A stretch of 64,000 nucleotides of DNA from Halichondria panicea. Its lineage: Eukaryota; Porifera; Demospongiae; Suberitida; Halichondriidae. A program made the position numbers and the translations under genes. Positions 27,209 to 38,855 of the stretch are shown one piece after another (position 1 is the first letter of the stretch; each line of letters begins with the position of its first letter). The notes under the pieces are model-generated. The model had not been told where the DNA came from. It worked only from the letters and a program-made list of their open reading frames with translations, and ran no database searches. The stretch spans positions 5,402,071 through 5,466,070 of the forward strand of contig NC_087380.1 in NCBI RefSeq assembly GCF_963675165.1, in the 5' to 3' direction.

Positions 27209-29603
27209 CTTGACGGTCCCATCACTGGAGTGTCTGAAAACACCTCAATGTTGAACATGACCTCTCACTCAGTCAGCTTTCCGAACATTTTACGTACGCG
27301 TAGAGAGATTTCTCTCCCTTCTGCCGGGTCCGTAATCGAACAACGACTTTTGCATTTGTTGATTCGCACAATTACTCCGCATCCAGTCCTCAAGTATCGT
27401 CTAAATGGTGGTGTCAATGGATCAACTGGACCATGGCATTTTTCGCAAGAGATGAACGGAACAAGTTCCACTGTGGGTGTGTGAGAGGGGGTTGCATTAC
27501 AGATGAAAAACATAACAAAACACAGAGAGTTTGCAATTGCATTTCTTAGCGTCATTATGACTTTAGGAAAGGGGTCTTGGGCTGCGACGTTTAGTATTGA
27601 CCACAAGTCCAGGCATGCTCACGAAGGGGCGTGGCTTGCAACTACCCATTTGTTTGGGAAGTTCTCACAGAAATCAGATACAGTGGAACCTGAAAAAACA
27701 GACTCTCCCACTAGAGGACAACCTCTTTATAAAGGACACTAGCTATGGCACGGAATAACGATGACGCGTGGCCAACCTCCTCTATTTTAGAACTGTGACT
27801 GTTTAGATGGGTGTGGTTCATCTCCAGGCCACGCCCATATAGTAAATACTTGTGACGTTATAGGGGGGGGTCAAAATGGTAACGCCATAAAGCGAGCTTT
27901 AAGCATGCATATAATTGTTAGAATACTTAGCACCGGTTAAAGTCTTTGTAAGGTGCATTGCAATTAGAGAAAGTTAACGCATTCCCAACAGAAACTATAT
28001 AGCAGCAAGAGACCACACCCACCTCTGGGTCGGCCTAACTCCCCTCTGTGTAGCCCAGACTGCATGTTGAACAGTTTAATGTGGCCAGTGCTCATTCCAG
28101 CCACAGCAAAGGTACAACTGGTGATCGTCACACACTACAAAATAATAACAGTGGTAACTGGCAGTATTTAGAAAGAACAAAAGATATAGTCTCGTGTACT
28201 GATGTAGACATGCGTGTACACGCATTAATTAGGGGACTTTGTATCAATTAAGTTTAAGACACTCAGACACCCACTAGAAATTAAGCATAAGAATGAATGC
28301 AAAATCAATGCCAAATTCTACTGAAGATACACAACATTGATATATACATGTACATTATTAGAAAAACGAAAGATAAACTGAATACAGCTAAACACAATTA
28401 TAATGGAAGTTATGCTGCGTGACATAATTATAGATCGCAATTACTATTACAGAAACATGCAGGAATAAGACGCATACATGAAACAATCCCGAATTATATG
28501 CGGTGTACATGCTCAGGGTGTTATACAGAGAAAGGGGGGATATCCCCCTCAGGCTCCAATTCCCCCCCCCGCCTAACATATGAATCCAAGGAAGAGGTAC
28601 TATATAGCTGTATGACTGAGTGTCCATAGCTGGCATTGTTACATACTAACATGCAGGGTATTGAAATAACAGTTGACCCATTTTTAGCAACATTTTTTTG
28701 GTGACTTTTCAAAGCATGAATTATTTTCCCCTCTACTTCAAATCCTATAATTATGACACCCTGATGCTAGTAACAAAACGCTTGTGTCTAGTTACGTATC
28801 TCTCACCTTGGGTTTGGCTCCCAGGTCAGCATGCTTGGAGGAGAGGGTGTGCTGGCCAATGGTGTACTTGTTTAGGTTCCAGGTCTGAATGGAACCGTGA
28901 GTAGCATGACATACCACCACTCCATTTCACTCATCAGCACGAACTGATTCTGAAAAAAAAGGATTACCTTCAAACTATATAGGACTCAGCAGTTTGGCAA
29001 CACTTCTTTATATCAGTGATGCCCAGAGTTTTTGAAGTGGTGGCTATTAATTAAACTAGGCCCCAAGTATGGCGGTGGTTATACCGGCTAACAACCACCG
29101 ACCATGGCGCATCGATCCTGTTATTATGTAGCTGCCTAACTTACACAGAACAAAAGCAAAACTATATTGCATGATATATACCAAATACGCAGTGCTGGAC
29201 CATCTTCCCAAAGTCTGAATTGTAGAGTCATTAAGGCCACGTGAGTGGGCTGTAGTGGCGGCCCCTATACGAAAGGAATGCCCCGCATAGTCCTTCGGAT
29301 TGAGCCCAGCTGTGGCCAGTGCAGACCTGACTGCTTCGACAAAACGAGATTTGGTCAAGGGCCTTCCACAACTACTCAAGAAATTGTATATATCAAGGCA
29401 GGCTGATACGTACGTATGGCATTCAATACACGTATAACCCATTCCACACATACGGTCGGCCGGGGATGAAAACGTTTCCTAAAAACAGTAAAAAATCTTC
29501 AGTTTGTAGCACTACACACAGGTGCCACGCCCACCTTGTGACAGCTCCAAGTTCATTGCCACGTCCTTGTGCACCCCAAACACTCGGAGGGCATTGTCCA
29601 AAC
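27209..29603 (-). pseudogene. WDR36: WDR36/Utp21 N-half exon fragments
   Basis: Four minus-strand exons in WDR36 order: 29535-29603 (LDNALRVFGVHKD), 28807-28884 (TWNLNKYTIGQHTL), 28023-28134 (VTITSCTFAVAG, then LFNMQSGLHRGE) and about 27209-27275 (ending SSDGTVK, with an apparent frameshift before it). The second and third join in phase 0. These match the WD-repeat region of animal WDR36, with NMQSG-HRG the most telling motif. The exon that should follow (IWSFYDK) is not downstream; it appears at 38.6 and 52.3 kb. A tyrosine-recombinase fragment occupies the first intron. Part of a rearranged gene or an isolated fragment. Confidence 0.7.
29172..29392 (-). pseudogene. Tyrosine recombinase C-terminal fragment
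   Basis: About 70 residues of a tyrosine recombinase catalytic end: HSFRIGAATTA (His and Arg of the active site), IQTLGRWSS and the Tyr in AYLVYI. Family members of this kind (Crypton, DIRS or Ngaro-like elements) are several hundred residues long, so this is a truncated piece. It lies on the minus strand in the intron between WDR36 exons at 29.5 and 28.9 kb. Confidence 0.7.
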
Positions 29604-29849
29604 CTGGTGGGGAAACTGAGGAAAAAGTGTAGCCCTGCACCCGCTATAGCCCATAGTAATGCTAGGTTGAAAAAAACCTTGGTGAATTTCCTAGCAACCT
29701 TGGTGTGTTAACTACTGTGGTCCAGAGGAGGCAAAAAAAGTTATATGCAATGCAATTATTGTGCACAATGCATGTGCACGTTGCACAACTTGCTACAGCA
29801 ACTTAACTGACAATAGCGAAGTTCCATGGGAGCTAGTACTGAGTACTAA

Positions 29850-31250
29850 ACTTCTTCTAGAGCTGAGCTATAAATGTAAATTTGCGTGAGCAGCAATAAC
29901 ATAATTTAGAACTGTATCTATACACACATGTATATATCCCACTTGGGGTCTGTACCATAGCAACTGGGTGGGGTTTAACTACCATAAAATCTGCATTCCT
30001 CATAAACTCCCTTGCCTTGAGGGCGCACTGATTTTAACTACAGATGACTAAGATCTACACAGCCAAAAATAAACTAGACACTTGTTGGCAGGAGCAGGGC
30101 AAATGGGTGGGACTCACTAAACGCTGGAAAAAAGGCTGGGGCTCACTGCTTGGACATGGACAAGTTAGTACGTAGAGCTCGAAGGCAATACATTTGAATT
30201 TATGGCAACGTAAACCATTCTTGGCTCTTATTTTTTGCCCTTGTCCTCTGTGGTTTACCATAAATTCTGATGTAGTGGACAATAAGTATAACGTGTACAA
30301 GGATATAAAAAAAAACTTTTTATCCAACAAATGCAAAACATACATGTACATACCTAAATAACAGCACTCTTGCAGTAGGCTAACAGACAGGAACTCATGT
30401 TCAAGTCATGCTGAAGGCTAGTCCATGCTTGCTTGTGTTCTGAGAGTAGCTTCTCGGTCAATGTCAAAAGGTCAGGGCTTTCAAGAATCAGACTGGAGTG
30501 CAGCTGCATGGGTGTAGCGTTATTTAGCAATTTAAATATACAACAGTGTTGAGGGTTGAGGGCAGTGTAGATTATAACGGTCAGCATTACCGGCCCAAAA
30601 CCTGAATAACTGGTCAGTTTAGTTCTGGGCTGCCACCAAGAAACTAAAATGACAGAGTATTTTGGTTATGGTCTGACATAAGTCAGTTCATTTCAGATTT
30701 CTTATAATCCACACTGCGAGGGTACACTAATAATTGTGTCTATAGACTACTAGCTGTATTCCAAAGAGAAAAGAGATAATTTCCTTTATGCACGAGGCAA
30801 ACAAAATGCCTAGGGATTTCGGCGTTTTGCTAAAACTAAAACCTGTTCATAAACGCAATATCGAGATGCCAGTTTTAATTCTCTATATAAACAGCCTCAG
30901 GGTATATGGCACAAACTTCTCTATTTCATATTATGTTAATGTTACAAGTAACTGTGCAGTAACAATTCCCAAATTAAGCAACTGGCACGTCAGTAATAAT
31001 TTCCAGAGCCTTTATAATTACAACCATCTCGCCTTGAGGAAGAGTCCAGTGTACGACTGTACCAACTGAAAGTCTCTGTTAGTCTTCACAGTTTTCAACA
31101 AGAACGTCATCAGATGCTCCACCCACTCCACCGACCCCCCAGACTCTGGGGCAAGGCTACGGAACTCAGCATCTATGGACACAGGGGGTAGCTCTTTCAT
31201 CAGGTCCATCAGGGGGGCATCTGAAAGAGAGAGACAAGATTCAGTAAAAT
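29850..31250. repeat. Segmental duplication, copy 1 (partner 50270-51440)
   Basis: Collinear similarity from CTTCTTCTAGAGCTGAGC through the last two WDR36 exons to the GAGAGACAA tract. The partner then jumps to sequence equivalent to 38.3 kb, so about 7 kb is missing there. Confidence 0.8.
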
Positions 31251-32404
31251 CGGGGGGGAGGGGGAAGCAAGCTAAACAAGGAATCTAGGCTAAATGTACC
31301 TCAATCAGTAATGTAGGAGGTATAGTATTGCAAGAATGTGACAAACTCAAAACGTGGTCCTTGGATTTCTTTGCAAACACATTCCTCCCAAATAGCATTA
31401 ATATTACATGTATCCCTTTTACAAACTGTTCGACACATAACAGGGTTTTTTTTAGGGGGGAGGGGGGTTGATGAGAGAGAACATTGAGCCATTTTCAGTC
31501 TCAGAACTATAGCAGTTTATTAATAAACCATACTGAGATCATACTGAAGACCTGGTATTACTACAATGGGAGGAGGTCCCTGAACCCTTGCTTAGGATCT
31601 ACTAATCTCTACCCATTCAATAAACCTTGAAGTAAACACTGCATGCATACATGTAAGTCTTAAAACAATCACTGTACTCACATTGGTTACTACCAGCACA
31701 TTGTTGAAGGCACTTGAGAGTGGATTGAGCTCCCCCAGGTTGAGAATCTTGGACCCTCCACCCACTTCGGTAACTGGGATGTCCTCAGAGGGGAGAAACT
31801 TCGGCTGCAGGCCAGGGAGAGTGGGGAGGAAAAACGGTGCCAGTTTCGGAGTTTTTGCTGGCTCCATTGGTTTGTTCCGTTGCTTAACTATGTCGAGGTT
31901 TTGTAGATTAGACCATCTGGACTTTGGTAGCATGGATAGAGTTACTTTCTCGAAAACTTCGTCCATTGTTAGTTCATTTTCGTTTCTTGTGGGTGGTTGC
32001 CAGAAATTCACCTGACGGAGAGAGAGCTATGCTGGTGGCCGTCAATCATTCTGAATCTAAAAAGGATTGTTGAGTCAAAGAGAATGCATGCCTTAAAAAA
32101 AACATTTTCGATACTGAAAGTACTTCATGCAGAAATCAATAGCAACCAATAAAAAATTATGACGAATTTCGTAGTATATAAACATTATGTATGAATTGCA
32201 TGAGTCAAACTAATGACATTGCATGGTCACGAGTACTCAATGAATAGCAAAGTAAGCACAAACCCTAACTATCACGTTATGATCGAGATAATGCACATAC
32301 GCAGAACGGAGTGTTCTCACCTTCAAGTGGGCAGGTCCCAGGTCCTGACAGACAAGTCCATGGATCGAGGAGGTGACCAGCCATCGATCATCAGGACTAA
32401 ATGA
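30354..32404 (-). pseudogene. WDR36: WDR36/Utp21 C-terminal half, copy B
   Basis: Exons 32321-32404 (SFSPDD WD blade with 4-bp insertion), 31682-32050 (TLSMLPKSRWSNLQNLDI, FFLPTLPGLQPKFLPS, ILNLGEL), 31033-31220 (IDAEFRSLAPESGGSVEW, RDFQLVQSYTGLFLK) and 30354-30503 (LHSSLILESPDL to the stop after CLLAYCKSAVI). This is the Utp21 domain and C-terminus of WDR36, a nucleolar 18S-rRNA processing factor. The last three exons keep good frames. The 5' exon is frame-shifted, shared deletions occur at 32.0 kb, and the exon ending at 31033 has a GC instead of GT donor. The upstream part is scrambled. It could still yield a C-terminal fragment, but I call it a pseudogene. Confidence 0.75.
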
Positions 32405-34420
32405 CTGCAGTGTGTATGTATGGGAACACAAACTAGCTATCAGTTAGAAGAGCCCTGCGTATATACTTTTAATGAACGTATACCATTGTAAGGAAAAAAG
32501 TTGTTTAAAAGAGGAATGTCCTGTAATAACCATGTGGTATCTAGAGGGGTTTAAAAGGTATTCCTAAGAGTACTCTAGGGACAATACTGTTGAGATGCAT
32601 GTGATCTTAAAAAGGGACTCTTCTATCTATGATATGAGCATGCACAAATGTAAGCAAACGGTATCACTATTAGGGCAATCACCTCGAATGGAATACAGTT
32701 GGGAATTTTCCTTACAATATTCAAGCATTAATAACTTATAAAGCCAGTGTTAGTTGCAAACGTGTTTCTGATCAGAAAAATTTCAAAATAGCATGAGGGC
32801 AGGAAGCTCTCATTTCCCATTATCGATGACGTCATAAATAATATTACACATTTTATCTTGCTAAAAATCAATTTCTTTTGAATGTTAGAGACTGTGGATA
32901 GACTTCCAAGGAAGAAGAGTTTGCTTAGTAGTGTTGCAAAACACTGTAAAGTTAATGATACTCATAGTTAAAAACAGTTTTGGCTTCAGGTAACAACACA
33001 GGCCTAATGTATTGTTACCTGAAGACAAAACTGTTTTCTAACGCAGCCAATTAGGCTGATTATCGTGCTTATTGATTTAAGGCAACACTTTTAATCAAAG
33101 TAAAAGTAAGTCCTCCTCAACCGTTAACCATTGTTTTTTTGGAGATTGAAAAACTATGTTGAAGTGCTGGTGTCGTATATTTAAATGGTCACATCTAATT
33201 GGAGGTTACTCTACTATCAGGCCGCTTATGTGTTTCTTTCGGCCTGGAATCGAGACTGTGGTTTGACCTCTATTTAGGACGCGACACAACAAATTAATTG
33301 TCAACGCAGCAGTCGCTACATTTAGAGGTCAGAAAATTGCCTGAGATCGAGGGTGTCGCATATTTGGAGGGTCAAATAAGTACGGTAACCTATAGTATGT
33401 TGATCGAATATGTATTCCTGAACAGCTGTATGTGGGTTACTGCAAACAACACTAATTCACAGCAAACATTGTAGACACAGGTGGCAGAAAGGTGGTCAGG
33501 TGGTTTAGAGATCAACCAACGAAATCACTGTTACATAACAACTCTGACAAGGTCTTCATTGCATAATTATTTAATATTAATTTTGCTACCACATGTCTTG
33601 AATACATGTAGTACAAATACATAATAATTACGTGATATAGTGGGAAATTTTGGTGAGGTGCAAAATTTCGCGTTTTTCGAGGGCAGAGCAGTGAATGTGC
33701 AAATTAAAACTGGGCCACACACTGGTATTTCACATGCAAAGCTCTTGGTGAGCGCTGTTTTCTGGTATTAAAACATGAAGATTACAGCTGCGCCCACTAT
33801 ATCTCAGGGGGACTCCATTGCACTATAATAAGATATTTGTTCATTAAACAGAAACACACACAGATAATCATATGTGTAACAACTGAGCATGTTGACCGTT
33901 CATGCTTAGCATTATTTTTGAAATATAAAGTTTTTCCCACATAATACGTGGTTGTGTACATATACATGACAATGGCACTGACGTGCTAGTCATTGTATAC
34001 GTATCATTGTATGTCACATTAACAGGGACAATAAGCATAGAAACAATAGTTTTTTAAAGTGACTCGAAAGAGAGTGAAATTGCATGTAGCTATAATCATT
34101 GCTATAACCACACAGCTCCTGAACTGTAACCCAAAATTTCAAAAGGCAGTGTTTTAATAGAAAGACTCTGCACAGGCGATACTCAGTCATACATGCACAA
34201 CATTAATGTAAATAAAGAGTCACTTTAGGGCAATCACCTTGAATGGCTGCTTTGAAAGGAAATGTTAGATTAGATTATTGCACATTGTTAGGCATCAGGA
34301 GGAATTGTTCTTATGTACCAATGATTCTGTTGGTTGATCTCTAAACCACCTGACCTGAAACCTTTCTGCCACGTGTGTCTACAATGCTCACTGGGAATTA
34401 GTGTTGTTTGCAGCACACAC
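32405..34420. other. Former WDR36 intron sequence with exon remnants
   Basis: Inverted match to 11.8-12.75 kb over most of its length. It contains one blade-exon remnant in reversed (plus) orientation at about 33435-33535 and one in minus orientation at about 34325-34420. No intact coding. Confidence 0.65.
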
Positions 34421-34566
34421 AGCTGTTTCAGGAATACATATTTGTACACACAGCTGTTCAGGAATACATATTCGTGCACACAGCTGTTCAGGAATACATA
34501 TTCGTGCACACAGCTGTTCAGGAATACATATTCGTACACACAGCTGTTCAGGTATACATGTTCACA
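34421..34566. repeat. 30-bp tandem repeat derived from a WDR36 splice-acceptor region
   Basis: About 4.5 units of GGAATACATATTCGTGCACA + CAGCTGTTCA. The unit matches the polypyrimidine/acceptor stretch immediately 5' of the WD-blade exon (as at 38140 and 36958, minus strand). Expressed in translation it gives a meaningless 10-residue repeat on both strands. Confidence 0.85.
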
Positions 34567-34746
34567 TAGTTTGTGTATTCAGGTGACAATACAGTATACG
34601 TAGGGTGCAAAGTTTCAAACAATCGAGGGTACACTTCTGCATTGTTCTTAAAATCTCAAGTTTTCACCATATAAACATGGTTATGTATTCATGCGTGACA
34701 ATGGCACTGACATGCTAGTCATTGTGTTTAACATAATAATTATACG

Positions 34747-35145
34747 TACCGTATATCTTCTAATTTATCGGACACTTCTAATTACCCCGGACACTCTTTT
34801 GGGCAATATTTGTTGTTCTAATACAACGGACACTCCAGTGCTTTAATATTACATTTGTTCTAAATATCCGGACAATACTTTGAAAAGTAGAGTTTACATT
34901 CACAGACGGCAAGTAAGACTTGGAGTGCTGCAGTTAGATAGCTTTGAGTAGCTAGTTTTAGATAGTTAGTGCATCTATTCAGTTGTACCCTGTTCTATTA
35001 AACTAGCTAGCTCGCATGCAGCTGCTTGCTTGTTCTAATTATTCCGGACACTTCGCATGCTCTATAAAAATCTGTTCCAATTATACCCGGACAATTTCCA
35101 AAATAATTATTTTTTACTGTCCGATAAATTAGAAGATATACGGTA
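34747..35145. mobile_element. About 400-bp MITE with nearly perfect TIRs
   Basis: The ends TACCGTATATCTTCTAATTT and AAATTAGAAGATATACGGTA are perfect inverted repeats that continue inward as ATCGGACA/TGTCCGAT. The interior is rich in CCGGACA-like blocks. No coding. Confidence 0.85.
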
Positions 35146-35424
35146 CTATATATTGTAGGGAAAATACTAGAGTATATCACTATAACAGGAACAATAAGAA
35201 TAGAAACAATAGTTTCAATTGTCTCGAAAGAAAGAGAGTGAATCGGTATATCTATTATTATATACCACACAGCTCCTACAGTGTAACCATGCAAACGTTG
35301 AAACCCAATAGGAGGACATATTAATGATGTGCCTGTTTAGGCAATACTCACAATGAAAGCAACCGTTCAAGGAGTCCCCTACTAAGACAATAAAATTATA
35401 ATTCATCAATGGAAATTCTCCCTA

Positions 35425-35655
35425 CCTACCATATCAGTGATTCTGCTGGTATGACCACTGAACCTACTGACTGCTTTTCTGTACACAGCTGTACCAGAAC
35501 CTGACCACCTTCCTGCCACCTGTGCCTACAATGCAGCAATGTTACAGCTGTACAGGAATACATACAACCTCCTGACCACCTCTTGGCCACCCTTGTCCAC
35601 AATACTCACTGTGAAGAGTTGCTAGCAGCAACAGTAAGTAAAAAGCTGTACAGGA
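35425..35655 (-). pseudogene. Two decayed copies of the WDR36 AADNF blade exon
   Basis: Both keep CCTGCCACCTGTG / CCACCCTTGTCC and AATACTCACTGTGAAG-type blocks. The left one retains a proper exon end (ATCACTGATATG before GTAGGT). They lie between copies B and C of the gene. Confidence 0.6.
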
Positions 35656-36378
35656 ATACACATTCAGTTTCAACTAATTATGTAAACTAATCCAGAGGTG
35701 TGCACATTCAGCTCTAATTGGCTGCATCATAGTGTATTCAGAAATAAATACATGTATAGATTCTGGTCAACAAGTCATGATCATTATTCTTGAACACTAG
35801 CTGGTTTTAAGCTTTTTTCCCCACAATACGTGGTTGTGTACACATGACAATGACACTGAATGCTATACATTATAGAATGCTATAGTCATTGTGTTAACAA
35901 CTATTGTATAGACAATACTATTATGTTGCTTAATAGGGACAATAGAAACAACAATACTCGAAACAGGTAGCTACATACCCAAATTTCCAGACCCTATTGT
36001 AATTGGGGATGACTAACACAGTACAGTGGACCGTCGGAGACTCCACAAGGAAGATGTCAATCATTCTGGGAAAAGGGTCAAAGAGAATGCACGCCTTAAA
36101 GAAAAACATTTTCGATACTGGAGGTACTTAATGCAGAAATCCATAGCCACCAATTATGGCGAATTTCGTAGTATAAACACTATGTATGAGTCAAACAAAT
36201 GACCTTGCTTGTCACGAGTACTCAATGAATAGCAGCACAAACCCTAACTCGATTACGTTATGAACAAGAGAATGCACATACGCAGTGTCCTCACCTTCCA
36301 GTGGGCAGGTCCCAGGTCCTGACTGAGCAGTCCATGGAGGAGGTGACCAGCCATCGACCATCAGGACTAAACGACTGC

Positions 36379-36408
36379 ATGTGTGTGTGTGTGTGCATGT
36401 GTGTTGTG

Positions 36409-36450
<42 letters not shown>
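36379..36450. repeat. (TG)n at a WDR36 splice acceptor
   Basis: On the minus strand this is a (CA)n tract 3-5 nt upstream of the AG of exon 36295-36374. The same arrangement occurs at 37273-37358. Confidence 0.9.
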
Positions 36451-36452
<2 letters not shown>

Positions 36453-36518
36453 GGGAACACACACTATATGAAACCTATCATTTACAATCAGCAGAAGGCA
36501 GACTCCTAGGTCTGTAGC

Positions 36519-36598
36519 CATTGTAGGGCAAAACAATAAGTGTGTAAAAGGTCCTATATATAGGACCTTTTACACACTTATTGTTTTGCCCTACAATG
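36519..36598. repeat. Perfect 80-bp palindrome 1
   Basis: 40-bp arms, no spacer, centre at 36558/36559 (CCTATA/TATAGG). All 40 pairs match. Confidence 0.95.
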
Positions 36599-36668
36599 CT
36601 CTGGGGACTACCTTAAGCACATAGTATATATACTATGTGCTTAAGGTAGTCCCCAGAGCATTGTAGGG
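36589..36668. repeat. Perfect 80-bp palindrome 2
   Basis: 40-bp arms, no spacer, centre at 36628/36629. It shares the ten bases CCCTACAATG with palindrome 1. The unrearranged equivalent sequence is at 37436-37555. Confidence 0.95.
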
Positions 36669-37272
36669 ACAATATATGTATGGCTACCAATCAAATCTCG
36701 CATTAATGACCATAATTATAATTTGCATAGAGGGCTCATCACTAATTTTGCTAGCTCAGGCAGTTCGTAACCCGGTAATCATACTTTGAGAACTACGAAA
36801 CAATAATAAATCACAAAGAGGGGTAGGGGGAACCCCTTAATAATAATATATACCATAATTATCAGTAAACCTGTTGGTGTGACCTCTGAACCTTGCGACT
36901 ACCTCCAGTATCCACAATACTCACTGTGAAGTTGTCAGCAGCAACGGCAAGTATACAGCTGTACAGGAATACACATTCACTTTCATAAACTAAATTACAT
37001 GGTGTACAGTACATGCAGTTTAAGTTGTGAGTAGATACAGGCAACAAACTCCAATGGTACAAAACAACAGGGAATGTGTATTTTGATCTTTCTATAAGTT
37101 GCGTATAGCCAGCAACAGTAAGCATAACAGCTTCAGTTTCAACATAATTATGTAAACTAATCCAAAGGCGTGCACATTCAGCTCTAATTGGCTGCATCAT
37201 TAAGTGTTAAGTGATAAATAAACGTCCATGGAGGAGGTGACCAGCCATCGACCATCAGGACTAAACGACTGC

Positions 37273-37276
37273 ATGT

Positions 37277-37358
<82 letters not shown>
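37273..37358. repeat. (TG)n microsatellite
   Basis: Next to the truncated WDR36 exon at 37227-37268; see 36379-36450. Confidence 0.9.
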
Positions 37359-37361
<3 letters not shown>

Positions 37362-38855
37362 GGAACACAAACAATCAAACAATAAACACAATGTGAAACC
37401 TATCATTTATAATCAGCAGAAGGCAGACTCAAAGTCATTGTAGGCAAAACAATAAGTGTGTAAAAGCTAGGTCGTACTATGCATGCATATGGTATCTAGA
37501 GGCAGTTTAAAGGTAGTTCCCATAGCATTGTAGGGACAATACTGTTGAGTATATGCATGGCTACCAATCAGTTCCTCTTAATAATAACTAGAGCACTGAA
37601 GTGCAAACCCTCGGCGTTAATTTGAGGTTCAGTATCGAGTCAAAGCCACGTGTATATCTATAGGCCAACGTGCAGGTTCGAGCTTCTTAGCTTTTGCTCG
37701 CCTTTATTTGACAACGAAGCTTTAACATCAAAATCTGCCAAACTAATTTGTTGTGTTGAGGCTATCCATGGTAAACACAGTGGTGTTGCATCCAGTTGAG
37801 TAGACTCAGAATACACAGACAGACAGACTGACCGACTACTATAACCCGTGGTGCCGCGGCGCGTCTCGGGTTAATTATGTCATAATTATGATTTGCATAG
37901 AGGGCTCATCACTAATTAATTTTTGCTAGCTCAGGCAGTTCGTAACCCCCTAAAAGAGGCATACTTGAAAAACTACGAAAAAAACTATACATCACAAAGA
38001 GGGGTAGGGGGGAACCCCTTTATACATACCATAATTATGTGATCCTGTTGGTATGACCTCCGAACCTTCTGACCACCTTCCTACCTCCAGTATCCACAAT
38101 ACTCACTGTGAAGTTGTCAGCAGCAATGGCAAGCATACAGCTGCACAGGAATACACATTCACTTTCAGTATAATTTTTGCATTAACTAAATTGCATTGTG
38201 TACGGTACATGCAGTTTAAGTTGTGGGTAGATACAGGCAACAACATTACTGAATTTTATATAATTAATACACACTAGTCAAACTCCAATGGTACAAAACA
38301 ACAGGGAATGTGTATTTTGATCTTTCTATAAGAGCCTCTAAAACACAGCCAGGTTAATGAAGTCAGAGTCTCCATGTATTTCAGTCTGTGCTGGCCACCT
38401 TATTATTGAAGCCACTGTTAGTCTGCCCGAAACTTTTAACAGGTTTCACTGAAATGGGAAGTAATGGGTTTGTTTGGGTTCCAGGGTATGTATCAAATGT
38501 TGCCCTAATAGTTTTCAAACTGATATACACATCCGCATAATATTATGTTTACCTGTCTCTGTCTCTATGGTAGCCCATACACAGGGGAGATTCAATATCC
38601 ACGCTGCACTGTCTTGTCATAAAACGACCATACCTAAGGATGATGAAAAAATTAAAAAGGGTCACATGCAGCATGAATATAGGCGTGGTTGTGGATTCAT
38701 AGAGTTCCAAATAATGATGGTAAAACAAATTTAAGTGTAAAACAGAACAATATTCATGGAGGATTTGTGGTTACAAAGGTGCATGGCTTCTTATAGGTTA
38801 TATATAGTTTCTGATAATTGAGAATTACAACTAGCTAGTTACGGACAACATTAGC

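Larger units (their letters stand above)
36025..38633 (-). pseudogene. WDR36: WDR36/Utp21 WD-repeat exons with internal duplications, copy C
   Basis: Minus-strand exons in order: 38553-38633 (decayed IWSFYDK exon), about 38046-38140 (CMLAIAADNFTVSIVDTGG), 37227-37268 (truncated SFSPDGRWLVTSS), about 36866-36958 (second copy of the AADNFTVSIVD exon), 36295-36374 (intact SFSPDGRWLVTSSMDCSVRT exon of 80 nt), and 36065 downward (MIDIFLVESP). The phases of the intact exons fit each other (0 to 2, 2 to 0). The blade pair is duplicated once and one duplicate is truncated, so no continuous gene remains. It lies divergent to the MBL-OTU gene 2 start, about 220 bp away. Confidence 0.75.

Noticed and set aside
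27230-27606. Overlapping open frames on both strands (84 and 113 codons)
   Set aside because: Neither shows a known motif or good splice context; it lies inside the WDR36 fragment region and may be repeat sequence.
34288-34603. Repeat protein from the 10-residue tandem frames
   Set aside because: Open on both strands only because the 30-bp unit is a multiple of three and lacks stops; derived from intron sequence.
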